Positions 1 to 11,869 of a stretch of DNA of 64,000 bases are shown piece by piece. The DNA is taken from the NCBI GenBank assembly GCA_963682055.1, contig OY821749.1, positions 24,931,631 through 24,995,630 of the forward strand, written 5' to 3'. Both the position numbers and the translations under genes were made by a program. The notes under the pieces were generated by a model, which searched no databases, was not told the origin of the DNA, and was given only the letters and a program-made list of their open reading frames with translations. Numbering within the stretch: the stretch's first letter is position 1; the number at the start of each line of letters is the position of its first letter. Source of the stretch: Primula veris (taxonomy: Eukaryota; Streptophyta; Magnoliopsida; Ericales; Primulaceae).

Positions 1-2842
1 TCATCCCAGAGGTGTTGAAATGAAGCTTTGCTCCATCAGCTAATATGCTTGTTACTTTCACCCATACAATAACCTTGGTCTTAATCCCCTCTATATCACT
101 TAGTTTCCCCTTCTCAAGATATCCGGACACAATGCTTGTAAAGCGCAAAACAGAGGAATCTCTATAACCCACTTCACATATCGAGGGTATGTAAACTATC
201 AGCTTCCCTGTCTCTTCATTGAACTCATAGTTTGTGGCATCACGGGGAAATATACCAATAGCTAAATTATACTCCTTCAGCAGATCCGGAAGCGGCTTTT
301 GCATTTTACCTGCATAAATTTGCAATGCTGATTAATCTCATTCTATATAGGGCTTGTTTAGCTGTAGTTTTAAACAAACAAGCTCTAATTATTTGGCTGA
401 GAAAGAAAAAAACTGTTTTCGTCCCGCCTTAAACTACAAGCCTATACGATAGTAAGATACCAAGCAACTGAAGTTAAAAGTAAAACTATAAGTGAACTTC
501 ACAGCTGCAACCAAATGAGCCCATGGTGGTCTTTTCATGGAGAGGTGCTCAGATAAGCTATCATAGTGGTTGCAGGACCTATATGCCACATTACTGTTTC
601 TACTTTCTATGATAGTAAGATACCAAGCAACTGAAGTTAAAGTAAAACTATAAGTGAACTTCACAGCTGCAACCAAATGAGCCCATGGTGGTCTTTTCAT
701 GGAGAGGTGCTCAGATAAGATATCATAGTGGTTGCAGGACCTATATGCCACATTACTGTTTCTACTTTCTATATTGGATATTTCCAGAAAATGAGTTTTA
801 TGATGCAACTGCAAAACAAAATTTCAAGAAAATGATTAAAAAAGAAATGAGAACAAATATTGAAAACAAAGAGAAAAACATGATGGATGTGAACACGATG
901 ATAGTTGTGACCAAATTGTTTGCTAATAGTTTATCCATGAAGTTCTAACAAAGAGTGGAAGTTCACATTCGCTTCATCCAACCCCTAAACTACAAAGAAA
1001 GTTGACTTTTGACCCACAATGCCTTCAAAAAAAATCACAAAATTGAATAAAAAACAAAAACAAATTGCGTAGACGTGAGTGCAGCGTTTGAATCCATGGT
1101 TATGTATTTATTGTGAGTAGTAACACCCCAAGTCAAGGGCCAAATGGGTCGCACATATAAATTGGAATTATGAGTCGGAAAACCATATGCAAAGAGAAAA
1201 CTAATGACACGAAGATTCTGAAAGATGTAACAGAAATTACCAAGTAAGAAACAGAAATTGCTTAGTATATACAAGTACGAGGTGTCATACCAGGCAATAA
1301 ACTGCTAAGAAAGAAACAGAAATTGCAAAGGATGATAATAAAGGGACAGATGCAAGATAAAAACACTTTCTTGAGGATAAAAACAACATAGAGAAAATAA
1401 GAAATACATTATCTTTAGAAAATGCAAAAAATATGGACAAACAGAGATGAGTTTAAGCGTCGTATAAGCAAAACTAACCTTTGAATTTGTTTACCAGCCA
1501 TTTTGCTCCTCCTTCAATGCTGGTTGACATAGACTTGTTACGAAAACAAAAGCAAGATTTAACAGCTTACCCCGAACAAAGAGCAAAACTTCAAAAAACA
1601 TCTTAAATAAAACGAAACAAAATTGAATATTATGAATGAAGCTAGTACATCAATTTGCTTACCATTTGCAAACATGATTATATAGAAAAAGTAGTAACGA
1701 TAAAGGGGGAGTACATATGCTCTGACAAATAAAAGCCAGCAATCACACTTCCTAAGAACGCTGCAAATGCATCTACAGTGTTATTCCATAATTTTATAAA
1801 AAGTTTAAAACACATATAACCCTTCAGCAGTTACTAATAATAATTACTCACGCAATTCTAACTTGTCATGACACACCCCTTTATCCACCTTCAGCAACAT
1901 ATTCAGAAAAAATTTAAACCAACTGAATGAGAATAAGTTAAGGGTGTCAGCTCAATGTTTAAGTGTCAAAGTGACTCCTACAGGGGTCTGGGAATTAACT
2001 TCTCTTGAACTGAGCAAAGTGTATAATGCCTATTTTCTTCCTCTAAGTTTATCATTACAATTTCAAAAATGTTTTAAGTAAATTCATTAATTCACTTCAT
2101 AATAATCTACTAACTTACAGATATAGTATTACTAGCTGATGACTCCAAAGTTTATTTAAGTGGACTCATTAATATCTATCCAAATTATTTAAATATTCAG
2201 GTGGTTAATACACTATAAATTTCCCCAAATAAAATTTCGACTATGCTAGCTTAGGTACGTGGTTGCAGATATGCTCTAACAGATACAAGGGGAAAAGAAA
2301 ATATCGTTCTCTCAATCACTGACAAGAGTATCTTCCACTTCAGATGTGTTTGGCTTAGGTTAAAATGGCAGTGATTCACCTCCCTAACTTTTTGTGTCAG
2401 ATTCATACAAGCATAGGTCATATGGGGGTAAAAGGATTTAAAGTACAAATGCAAAAATTGGATTAGAACACTACATTACCTCCTCCACAATTCTTCATAA
2501 AAAAAGGACTATGGCAACCTTCCCCCAATAATTTATTCACCCAATACCCAATACGCCTTAATTATGAACCAAATGTTCAAAGCAAGCAGCTTCTATTTTA
2601 TTTTATTTTGAAATTACAATATTGCAGTTCATCCCGTAATCAATTCTAAGGAATTTTTCCTTCATTTTTTCTATTCCACACTAATATGGACTATGCAGTC
2701 TAAACTCAATTCTACAGCAAGGATCAACAGTCCCAAGATAAAAAAAACCCGACATTTACAGAGTTTTTCCGTGCTGAGTGAAATACCCCTCAGTCTTTTT
2801 AATTAGGAAAAATTTCAGTATGGTACAAAACGGAAAATTTAA

Positions 2843-2873
<31 letters not shown>

Positions 2874-3920
2874 CTTATTATTGGAAAACTATTTATTTCC
2901 CTTAGCTCAAAAAATGACAGATTAATTTCAAGAAATGTCAATTTATTTTAAATCTAAAATTAGATTTACAATCGAATACAAAAATAACTTTGCAGTATTG
3001 TTAGAGCAATTTTTTTCTACAGTATTAGAACATACTACGAGGTTACATGTGTCTTTCCAAATAAGTTGCCCCAAAATGTACCTTATATCTAATTTCCCTA
3101 TGTAATTAAATACGCCTCTAATTCTGCTATTCCGTATGAAGATTAAAGCAAAACAACCCAATCCCAGAAATCATTCAACATTATATTGACCGAGGTGAAA
3201 TAAATATTGTAATTGTTTTTTGCTAAACAAGTTGTCAAACCTTCCTACATCTAATACACCCATGTTACAAAAAACGTCTCGAATTTTTCCACTCCGTATG
3301 TTCTTGTCCTATAAGAAACTAACCCACCAAGAATTATACTCCATCTGTCCCTAAATAAATTTCTACAAAACCACGTGCAAGTTTGACTTCTAAAAATCAC
3401 GTATCTAAATTGGTTAAACCATTTTAAAAAAAAAACATCATCATATAGTTTAGCATTAAAACTATGCATTAATATTTTGATAATTTCGATTTCAGCAGTT
3501 TAGATACGAGCTTTTTTCAAAGTTGCAAGTAATTTCGTATTGGACAATTATCTAGGGACAACCATCAAAATTGCCAAAATATTTTTTTTCAAAAGTTAAT
3601 CGTACAGTATTATAGTAACATTATTCTATTTTTTTGGCAATATAGGAAAGTATTATTTGTCGGTCAAAACTGCACATGGTTGAATATTACGACAAAAGAA
3701 GTAAAAGTAAAAAAACCCTTTAAAGCTCCAATAATGAAAGCAAAAAACCCATAAACTAGATATCAAAAGATTGTGCAAATAAAAAATAAAAAATAAAAAA
3801 TAACAGTAAAAAACAAATGAGAGAGAAGAGAGTGTTACACTAAAATCATCACCAACAGAATCGATTTCCTTATTAGCTTTTTTACCCAACCAATAAGATC
3901 CCACCTTGTTTAGTATCTGA

Positions 3921-3925
<5 letters not shown>
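1..3925 (-). CDS. DUF538 family protein, At5g01610-like (3' end outside window)
   Basis: Three exons can be joined on the minus strand: 3925-3839, 1533-1479 and 309-1, with phases 0 and 1 and GT-AG junctions. The first exon encodes 29 residues beginning MDQILNKVGSYWLGKK. The short second exon encodes a segment ending AKWLVNKFKG. The third gives the DUF538 core (PLPDLLKEYNL, IGIFPRDATNYEF, then CEVGY and IKTKVIVWVKV). The reading frame is still open at base 1, so the C-terminus lies outside the window. DUF538 proteins are small, plant-specific and of unknown biochemical role; the At5g01610 structure is a beta-barrel. The start is preferred because it matches the family N-terminus and sits directly after a GA-repeat 5' leader. 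Introns are long (2305 and 1169 bp). The gene is divergent from TBL copy A, 2.3 kb away. The exon model rests on remembered homologs, not a search. Confidence 0.85.
448..772. repeat. 162/163-bp direct tandem duplication in DUF538 intron 2
   Basis: The segment 448-610 is repeated at 611-772. The copies differ by one base in an A run and one substitution near the AGATAAG(C/A)TATC stretch. It lies wholly in the second intron of the DUF538 gene, so it does not change the protein. High identity indicates a recent event. Confidence 0.9.
2842..2873. repeat. (AT)n microsatellite
   Basis: An uninterrupted AT dinucleotide run of about 30 bases in DUF538 intron 1. It is low-complexity sequence and likely length-polymorphic. 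Confidence 0.9.
3339..3563. mobile_element. Degenerate Stowaway-like MITE
   Basis: The left end after a TA reads CTCCATCTGTCCCTAAATAA, close to the plant Stowaway terminal repeat CTCCCTCCGTCCC. The right end contains TTATCTAGGGACA, a decayed inverse of it. The length of about 225 bp and AT-rich interior fit. It is a non-coding relic in intron 1 of the DUF538 gene. Confidence 0.55.
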
Positions 3926-3951
<26 letters not shown>

Positions 3952-3957
3952 GTAGAG
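3926..3957 (-). repeat. (GA)n repeat in the 5' leader of the DUF538 gene
   Basis: On the minus strand a GA dinucleotide run of about 26 bases sits immediately upstream of the start codon. GA/CT runs in plant leaders are known binding sites for BASIC PENTACYSTEINE factors; such a role here is only inferred. Confidence 0.8.
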
Positions 3958-4192
3958 AGATGGAGAAAAGTCGTGGATTGGAGTTTTTATCAATTGACTT
4001 ATTATCACTTATTTCTATTTTTTTCACTATTAAACTAATACGTTTGATAAGTATATGTCTTTAACTCTAAAAGTGTGCGCCGCAAATATAAATATATATA
4101 ATTATATTTACGCACCTCAGAGTTTTGCAGTTATTCAATGATATCGTATCGGTGTGGATCGAGATCGTTATCACGAAACTCGTTTCCTCTTT

Positions 4193-5042
4193 TAGAAACA
4201 GGGTTTTCAGTTTTTCGGCTTTTCGTTTACCGTTTTCTATTATTATCGGTGTAAATTATAGAATTTTATATTTTTTTTTTACATTTTACGTTTCTGTTTG
4301 CGTTTCCGTCTCTGTCAGCAACTATTGCCCAGAATACTCTGAATCCAGTTCTTTATGATTAAAGAAAATAAATTGGATTATTTCCGATGATACCAATTCT
4401 GCGATTAGTTAATGTCCCATTTTATTTTAGAGCATCTACAATAGTGTTATCTCTATTGTTAACTAAAATAGTTAGCTAGCAATGCATTTTTTTTTATCTC
4501 CATTAGTTACGTTAAAGTATGTGTTATCTTTTATAAATGTTAAAAAAATTGTTAAAGTTAACAATGTTTTTAATGTTTGTAACTGCTGACATGACAAACA
4601 TAACCCACAATTAACATTATTATCTCCTATAAATTCTCCCCATAAGAATAGTGACCAATAAAATAAAAGATAAATTGTTAATTAAAAATTGATAACATTG
4701 TTAACGTGAAACCAATGTGTTTATTAAATTTAAGATGCATATGCGCCATTTAACATATTTTTAAACGATGATATGTCACTATTTAACATTAAAAAGTTAA
4801 CAAAATTATTATGGATGCTCATAGAAATAGTGTTTCCAGTTTTTCAGATTTTCGTTTCCTGCTCTCTATTATTATTAGTGTAAATTATATAAATTTACAT
4901 GTTTTTTTTACATTCTATGTTTCTTTTCCCCTTCCGTTTCCGTTGCAACTATTGTCCAGAATACTCTGAATCCAGTTCTTTATGGTTAAAGAAAACAAAT
5001 TGGATTATCTCCGATTATACCAATTCTGGGATTAGTTAATGT
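4193..5042. repeat. 220-bp direct duplication flanking a MITE-like element
   Basis: The block 4193-4415 recurs at 4822-5042 with moderate divergence; both copies contain AGAATACTCTGAATCCAGTT and end at GATTAGTTAATGT. Between them, 4430-4820 is bounded by GAGCATC and its inverse GATGCTC and is rich in GTTAAC motifs, which is MITE-like. Either the duplication captured the element or the element inserted into a duplicated promoter. No coding sequence is seen. Confidence 0.7.
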
Positions 5043-6238
5043 AACCAATATGGAACTATGAAATTTGCTAAGACCTATCAAATCTCGACAATAATTGTAA
5101 AATATAGCACGGGTAACAGTATGGCAAAAAAAAAAGATGATTTTTTTAAACAAGAATATGTCGATCATAATAAAGCTATATTGAGTGATAGAAATGAGAA
5201 AATATTAGGTGAACAATGTATAGGTAGACCAAATTGAAAACGTTTACGACAGTTTTTTTCATTAAGCAAGCAATAAGCATACACTAACTTCTCATTTTAC
5301 CCTTTATTATACATGTTTTGGTGATCATATACGTCTATATCCATGTGATTGATATTGTCTAACCAAGTCACCCATGAACAGGTTCACCTAAAAGTCACTC
5401 GAGAGGAGTAGAAAAAAACGACACACTAACTATGCTAAAATTTATCTCTATTATGTTTTTTTTTTGTGAAAAAATACGGGTAATCCCGTCTATGCTTTCG
5501 ATATATTTGGTAGTTAAACTTCAAATATTAAATAGTAATTTGTTTACATTGTGTTGCAATTCATAACTAGCAAAAATGATATCATCCCTGTTTACCATCA
5601 TGCAACTGAATAGGGGAGCAAGACTCGATTTACTTAATTTTTAAGTTTGGCAAGTGAATTACATTCTTTCTTCAATCCTCACTCAAGATGCTTAGATAGA
5701 GTTTATAAATATTCATTTGTGTTTGCAATAATACACTGAATTTTAAATTAATTCTCCATGCCATTCATGATAAATTTTGTTAGCTACACTTTAATTTGGT
5801 CTTAATATCGAAAGCTAAATAGCAACCAGAGAAGTGATTAAACTTTACGTTTTCATTGTTGATGCAAATACACGTCCAATTATTCCCCAAAATACCCCAC
5901 CAATGTTTTTCTAGCTTGTAACTATTTCAAGCTTGTAACTATTTCAATGTGATTCAATAGCTCTTTTTCCAGATAAAAGAATTTGAAGAAGAAGACCTTT
6001 TGTAAATCATATAAATGTAATATCCACACTGTCCTCCAGCAACCATAGGCAATTATTTATTCAAAACATTGCATCAACTGCTATAGGAAAAATATTGCTC
6101 AGTTGTTGCTCTCACATAACTACCCATGAGTATTATAATAAGGAATTTCCACCCACTCCAACAAGCTTACTCTTCAGAGTTAGGAGTGGGGAGGAAAAGA
6201 GTGAGATGCAGATCAGGAGCCAATTTTGAGAGGAAAAA

Positions 6239-9102
6239 ATGGCTAACAAAATATATTTTGTTTCAAACTTAAGGGCCATTCGGTGGCGGTTTCAAACCCT
6301 TTTGGCGGTTATTATTGCAATTTTAATTATTGGCGGCATATATTTGACAGCCGAGAGCGAGAACTTATTAGAGGAGAAAAAAACTAGTAACAAAAGTGAT
6401 GTCAATGATCCATCTTCACGGTGTGATCTGTTTTCTGGAAAATGGGTATTCGACAACACTTCTTATCCGTTGTACAAAGAGCAAGAATGCAAGTTTATGT
6501 CGGATCAGTTGGCCTGCGGAAAGTTTGGAAGAAAGGACTTGAATTATCAATACTGGAGGTGGCAGCCAAACCAATGTGATCTACCAAGGTTGATAATCTC
6601 TTTATATATGTGTATATTACATTACATGCATGTGTATAATATGTTAAGAATTATGTAAAGCCATAGCCTTTTCCTTGAATCAGGAAAAACCGAAAAAATC
6701 TAGGATCGCTATTACATCTGAAATACAGATCGGAAACTTAAATGTTTGAAACTAGGAATTTATTTGGATAACAACGAAGTCGATACTTAATCCTGACTAT
6801 GTATCATATATGGAATTTAAATGTTTATTGGCCTTGTTCATATCTAAAAATGTCACAGAGAATATATAATTTCCTATAGCTGCTGTTGTGTTACATTACT
6901 GAAGCTTTGTGAAATGTTTGTGTGTCTTTGATATATGTTAATAAAGGTTCAATGCCACAGCAATGCTAGAGAGATTAAAAAACAAGAGGCTAGTTTTTGT
7001 TGGTGATTCATTGAATAGGAACCAATGGGTATCAATGGTATGTCTTGTTGAGACAACAATTCCCCAAGGCCTCAAATCTATAAACACCAATGGCTCTTTG
7101 ATCACTTTCAAAGCTATTGTAAGTATCATTTCCTTTAATTATCCTCCAAAAATTGAACCTTTATTTATGTTACACAGGTATGCTTAATTAACACTTTGGT
7201 TAAGTGTGTCCATAATTAACAATTTCCGGGAGGGTAATGTCTTTCAGGGTAGTAATAAGATTGGTCATAGTTTTGTGTACTTCTCAAATAAGCAGTCAAC
7301 TGAAATTTGCAGTAACATGATGAAATCCATAGTTATGATTCTGCACTTCGTTTCTTTTCTTAACCTTATCCGAGTGCAAATTGACGATATTAGCTAGCAC
7401 TTTTTTACTAGGGCTAATGCATAATTTATGGAATGAAGGAATACAATGCGACAGTAGAGTTCTATTGGGCACCGCTTTTGGTAGAATCTAACTCTGATGA
7501 TCCAGTGAAGCATCGCCTACCTGAACGCATAGTCAGAGCCCAATCCATTGAAAAACACGCAAGATTTTGGACGAATGCAGATATACTAGTCTTTAATACA
7601 TATCTTTGGTGGAGAAGGGACAAAATGAAAGTCTTGTAAGTAAAAATCCTTTATCGCAAAAATCCTTTATCACAAAAATCATAATATGGTTACATAATCC
7701 ATATTGTCGCACTACTTATGCCGTGTCAGGATTCCTACAATTAGTCCTAAAATCAAATTCTCTAAATGAAGAAGTAGAGCATTCAAATCTATTTTTCACC
7801 AGCCCACATTGAATGCAACTTTTCATACAAATCAATTTGTAACTAAGTAATTTCATAAACTCTTTTAACACAGTAGGCGTGTTTCCCCTAATATCCCGAT
7901 CAACCATTTTACCTTTCCGCCAGAGTAAATGAGTATTCATTCTCGGGTATGTAACATTTTATTTAATCGATGATGCCATAGTAAGTTACATCTGCTCAGG
8001 ATAGGACAGTCACGCTGTTTGATATTATAAAATACGGTAGTATAAGCAATTAATCATGGTCGGTTTCTAAGTCAAAAGACTAGTTCTAAATACGATATTT
8101 AAACTTGATCAGGTGGGGGTCATTTGAGAGCCCAGATGGAGTATACAAAGAAGTGGAGATGTTAAGGAGCTATGAGATGGCTCTCAAGACTTGGGCAGAT
8201 TGGTTGGAGATTCATGTTAACCCGAACAAAACCCAGATGTTTTTCACTAGCATGTCGCCAACTCACGAACGGTACGCTTGTTACTAATTCATTTCTATTT
8301 TTATCATTTTAAAATTTCCTATTTTATTTGGGTTAAAGTTGAATAGTTGATCATACATTTTTGAAAGCTAATAAGGTTTATAACTTACTATAATTTGGTA
8401 AATTAAAGTTGTAACCTTGTACAGTTTTCTACACTTCAGAAATGTGCATGGCAAACATCAAAGTAAAATATTTTGATACACTTTTAAAGAAATGAATATA
8501 TTATTTTCGCTCCAGCAACTGGTTGATAATCAGACTTTATTCCCAATCTTGAATGTTGATAATCCTTGGCCTTACATGCAAATCTCCAAGTTGTCCGAAC
8601 GATATCCCAATAAGGATCGATATCTTGCAGATCCTTAACTGGGATACGAAGTCCTCCGTAAATCTTTCATGGATACTACTAAAAATTAAAGAAGTTTGAG
8701 AAAACTTGATTAGATTAATGTGCTTAAAATTTCAGGGGAGAAGAATGGGGAAGCGCTACAGATGAAAACTGCTACAATGAAACAGAACCCATCGTGAAAG
8801 AAGGACATACAGGAAGTGGATCGGACCCCAAAATGATGCGATTAGTTGAGGAAACAATTCTTGTTCTAGAGAAACGGCGCCTAAAGGTACAAATGCTCAA
8901 CGTGACACAACTTTCAGAATACCGTAAAGAAGGTCACCCATCGGTTTTCAGAAAGCAATGGGAGCCTCTAACTGAAGAGCAAATTTCAAAACCAACTTCG
9001 TATTCCGATTGCATACACTGGTGCCTTCCAGGTGTACCTGATGTTTGGAATGAGCTTCTCTATGCTTACATTTCCCATGACAACGATGAGCTTAAAACTT
9101 GA
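6239..9102 (+). CDS. TBL copy A: DUF231/PC-esterase polysaccharide O-acetyltransferase
   Basis: Five exons: 6239-6588, 6947-7118, 7439-7635, 8113-8271 and 8736-9102; phases 2, 0, 2, 2; total 414 aa. A basic N-terminus and one hydrophobic span (about residues 19-38) predict a type II Golgi membrane protein. The TBL domain starts near [11 protein letters not shown] and runs through YQYWRWQP. The GDS motif is [11 protein letters not shown] (residues 136-138). The C-terminal DxxH motif is DCIHW (Asp384, His387), followed by [13 protein letters not shown]. Together these supply the Ser/His/Asp catalytic residues of the family. TBL proteins acetylate cell-wall polysaccharides; the TBL33/34/35 group acts on xylan. 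The subgroup rests on gene order and sequence feel, so the substrate is inferred. First of four tandem genes on the same strand. Confidence 0.93.
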
Positions 9103-9289
9103 GTGTTACTAAAACTTTAAGAACGGGATGCTCCCAAAATCGAAAAAAATAACAAAAAACGCTGCAACAACTAAAGTGAGTGCAAAAATGTAATTTAAGA
9201 GTTGCCAATGAACAACAAGAAATTAAAGAAAGATACACGGATCTGTAAATTCAATTGAAATGAAGAGTTAATTGCCTCTTCTTGTTTTT

Positions 9290-10238
9290 GAAAAAAATAT
9301 ATTTAGTGCACTGTACTATTTGTTTTTTAACGATTTATTACCAGGCTAACAAAGTTAACAATTCACGTACTGAACTACCATAATATTCACAATTCAGGTA
9401 CTGACGTTAATTTAGTTAGATGAAATTTAGTTTCACTTTTCATTTTGATCATATTATTTATAATTTGTATAAATTTAATCATGTATTTTCGAAACATTAC
9501 AATTTACAATGTTTATCCTAAAACACATACATATATATACATACATACATAATAAATATGTCAGTTTAAAAAACATATTATTTGACTAGATTTTCTTTGA
9601 TTTTTTTTCTAAAATAAAAAAATTATAATTTTTTTTACACTTTCTCTAAAACTAAAATAAATTAAGCTTTAGATTTATAACATTCGAGTAAAAATTATTT
9701 AAGGTCACATTATTACTTGAATACTTTTATGAAAAAACGGCAAGAAAATTATTATTTTTTTTAAAAAAAATATTCATTTTTTGTAAATACAATATATTTG
9801 TTAAGTATTTATAATTTTTTTTTATACACAAATATCATCTAGAATTTACATTATTTGCAATAATATGTATACATGCATTATATCATATATATTTTTATAC
9901 ATACATTAATATAACATATATATATATATATGTGTGTGTGTGTTTGTGTTTGTGTTTGTGTATTATATACATATATATATATATATATATAATATAATTA
10001 TATAATTTTGAATTTAAACTAAAATGAGACATTTCATAAAATTAAGAGTTAGATTTATACAAGTTACAAATAATATGACCAAAATAAAAAGTGCAACTAA
10101 CTTTCATCCAACTAATTTAACGTCGGTACCTGAATTATGAACATTAAGATAGTTCAGTACGTTAATTGTTAATTTTGATAGTATGATACATAAATCGTTA
10201 AAAACAGATAACACAATATACTAAATGTATAATTTTCC
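9290..10238. mobile_element. Non-autonomous DNA transposon with ~190-bp terminal inverted repeats
   Basis: About 9290-9485 is the inverted complement of about 10038-10238. The left arm has ACTGAACTAC, AATTCAGGTACTGACGTTAA and TTAGTTAGATGAAA in order; the right arm carries the same words inverted with scattered changes. The middle is AT/GT microsatellite with no ORF. Long TIRs and no transposase suggest a Mutator-like or fold-back MITE. Exact ends and target duplication are not certain. Confidence 0.75.
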
Positions 10239-11041
10239 CTTTTTTTTTATTGATCTACCGGGTTATACGAAGCAACAGTACTTAAAAAATGTCATGTAAT
10301 TAATTTGTAACCATATCGGTCATGGACATATTAGTACTTCTACTTCACTAGTTACGTACCATATGCACTTAGGCTGTAGGATATCTTTATTCGGTAACAT
10401 TTTTGGCGCTTCATAGATCGGATTTTAATAATTACGACCCAAAAAAAAATCAGTTTACTTAAGGATTGATATAATTGACGGGACAATGATCATTTAGTAC
10501 ATATTTGAGACTTAATTATTATAATCTCTTTTAAACTTAGGTACATATGAAACATGATGATACTTGTTTTTACTATTTGTTTATAAGTTTAATAATCATC
10601 GATACTACGATGATATGTATATCAAATACTCCTATTAAGTAAGAGTTGAAAATGTAAATTTTTAAAAATTAAGTATGTTTTTATGTACATACAAAATCAT
10701 TGATTATCTCTATATCGACCCAAACTAATTTTTATGGACATTAAAACATAGAGTTCAGTTAAACTAGAGTTTTATCCCAGATTAATACTACTTTATAAAC
10801 TAATTTCGAAACCAGTGTTCTTTTGAAAATTGAAACTATTTTCCTTTATAGGGTTGTTATTTACAAAATGCTCCAAACACAACTTGAAAATTATGCTAAA
10901 AAGGTGTTTTAAAAGGTGCACATATGTGTAAATTAGGTGAAGCAGATACGGTAAGCGCAGCCTAAAAATCTAACAGGTTAGACGGGATTATGCGAGATTA
11001 TACAGATTATGTTGTGATTAAGTAGAATTAGGCGGGATTAG

Positions 11042-11107
11042 GCGCTAGACAACCAACTTCCGCCTAAATCCCGTGCGCTAGACAACCAACTTCCGCCTAA
11101 ATACCGT
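11042..11107. repeat. Two tandem copies of a 33-bp unit
   Basis: The unit beginning GCGCTAGACAACCAACTTCC occurs at 11042-11074 and 11075-11107 with one mismatch. Just upstream (10980-11040) are degenerate GGGATTA-type repeats. The stretch is unusually GC-rich for its surroundings and may be a transposon remnant. Confidence 0.85.
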
Positions 11108-11869
11108 CTTGCACCTTTTAAAATATTGGCTAAAACGGATATTTCTGAACTTAACTTGGACCTTAGAACACATGGACAGACTTAATCATGAATAATAAGT
11201 CTTAAGTCACTGTATACATTAAAACGTTAAGTCACCGTATCACTACTTAGAACACTAAAATCTTACTAAAAAAAATCAAATCCAACACGAACAATGATAA
11301 GATTAATTTTTTTCAAGGACTTGTTTCTTTTCTCACTATCTTTTTATTAAATTCCATGCTTTAAAGTTTATTTACGATATGCTTGTAAGTAGATTGTTAC
11401 AATTACCACAACAAAAAAATAATGATCCACATATTTTATCAATAATATATTCTATTTTATAAAGTTATAAGACAACTATAGAAAATATTCGTTTACCAAC
11501 TCCATTTTTTTTTCAAAAAAAAAAAATACTCATTTTCTTTTCAAAAAAAAAAAATACTAGTATATATTGGAGATGTTCGTGGATGTAAGTCAAAAGAATT
11601 ATGGTGATCAGAAATAATTTTGTGGGGAACACTATTTTGGTAAACAAAAAAACTCAACTAGAAATTAATGGTATCCCGAAATTAATTCAAAGAGGCTGAA
11701 CAAATTGAGTTGATTGTAATTTTGAAGTGTTTTCAAAATTGCAATCCACCTTTGCATGTCTAAAAATTGGAAATCGAACCGGTTGATTTAAATCATACCA
11801 CAACAATTAAATCCTTCATTTTAAATAGTATTAGCTTAGTTTTTCTAAAGTTCGAGTGTCTCTTTGAAA

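Larger units (their letters stand above)
3926..6238. promoter_or_regulatory. Divergent promoter region between DUF538 and TBL copy A
   Basis: This 2.3-kb stretch separates two divergent genes and should hold both promoters. The DUF538 side begins with a GA repeat directly before the ATG. An AT-rich stretch at about 4088-4106 could be its TATA region. A local duplication and a MITE-like element lie within 4193-5042. The rest is AT-rich with no convincing coding potential. The TBL A leader is purine-rich just before 6239. Confidence 0.5.

Noticed and set aside
685..948. 87-residue plus-strand ORF over the duplicated intron segment
   Set aside because: It lies in DUF538 intron 2, begins inside the repeat, and resembles no family.
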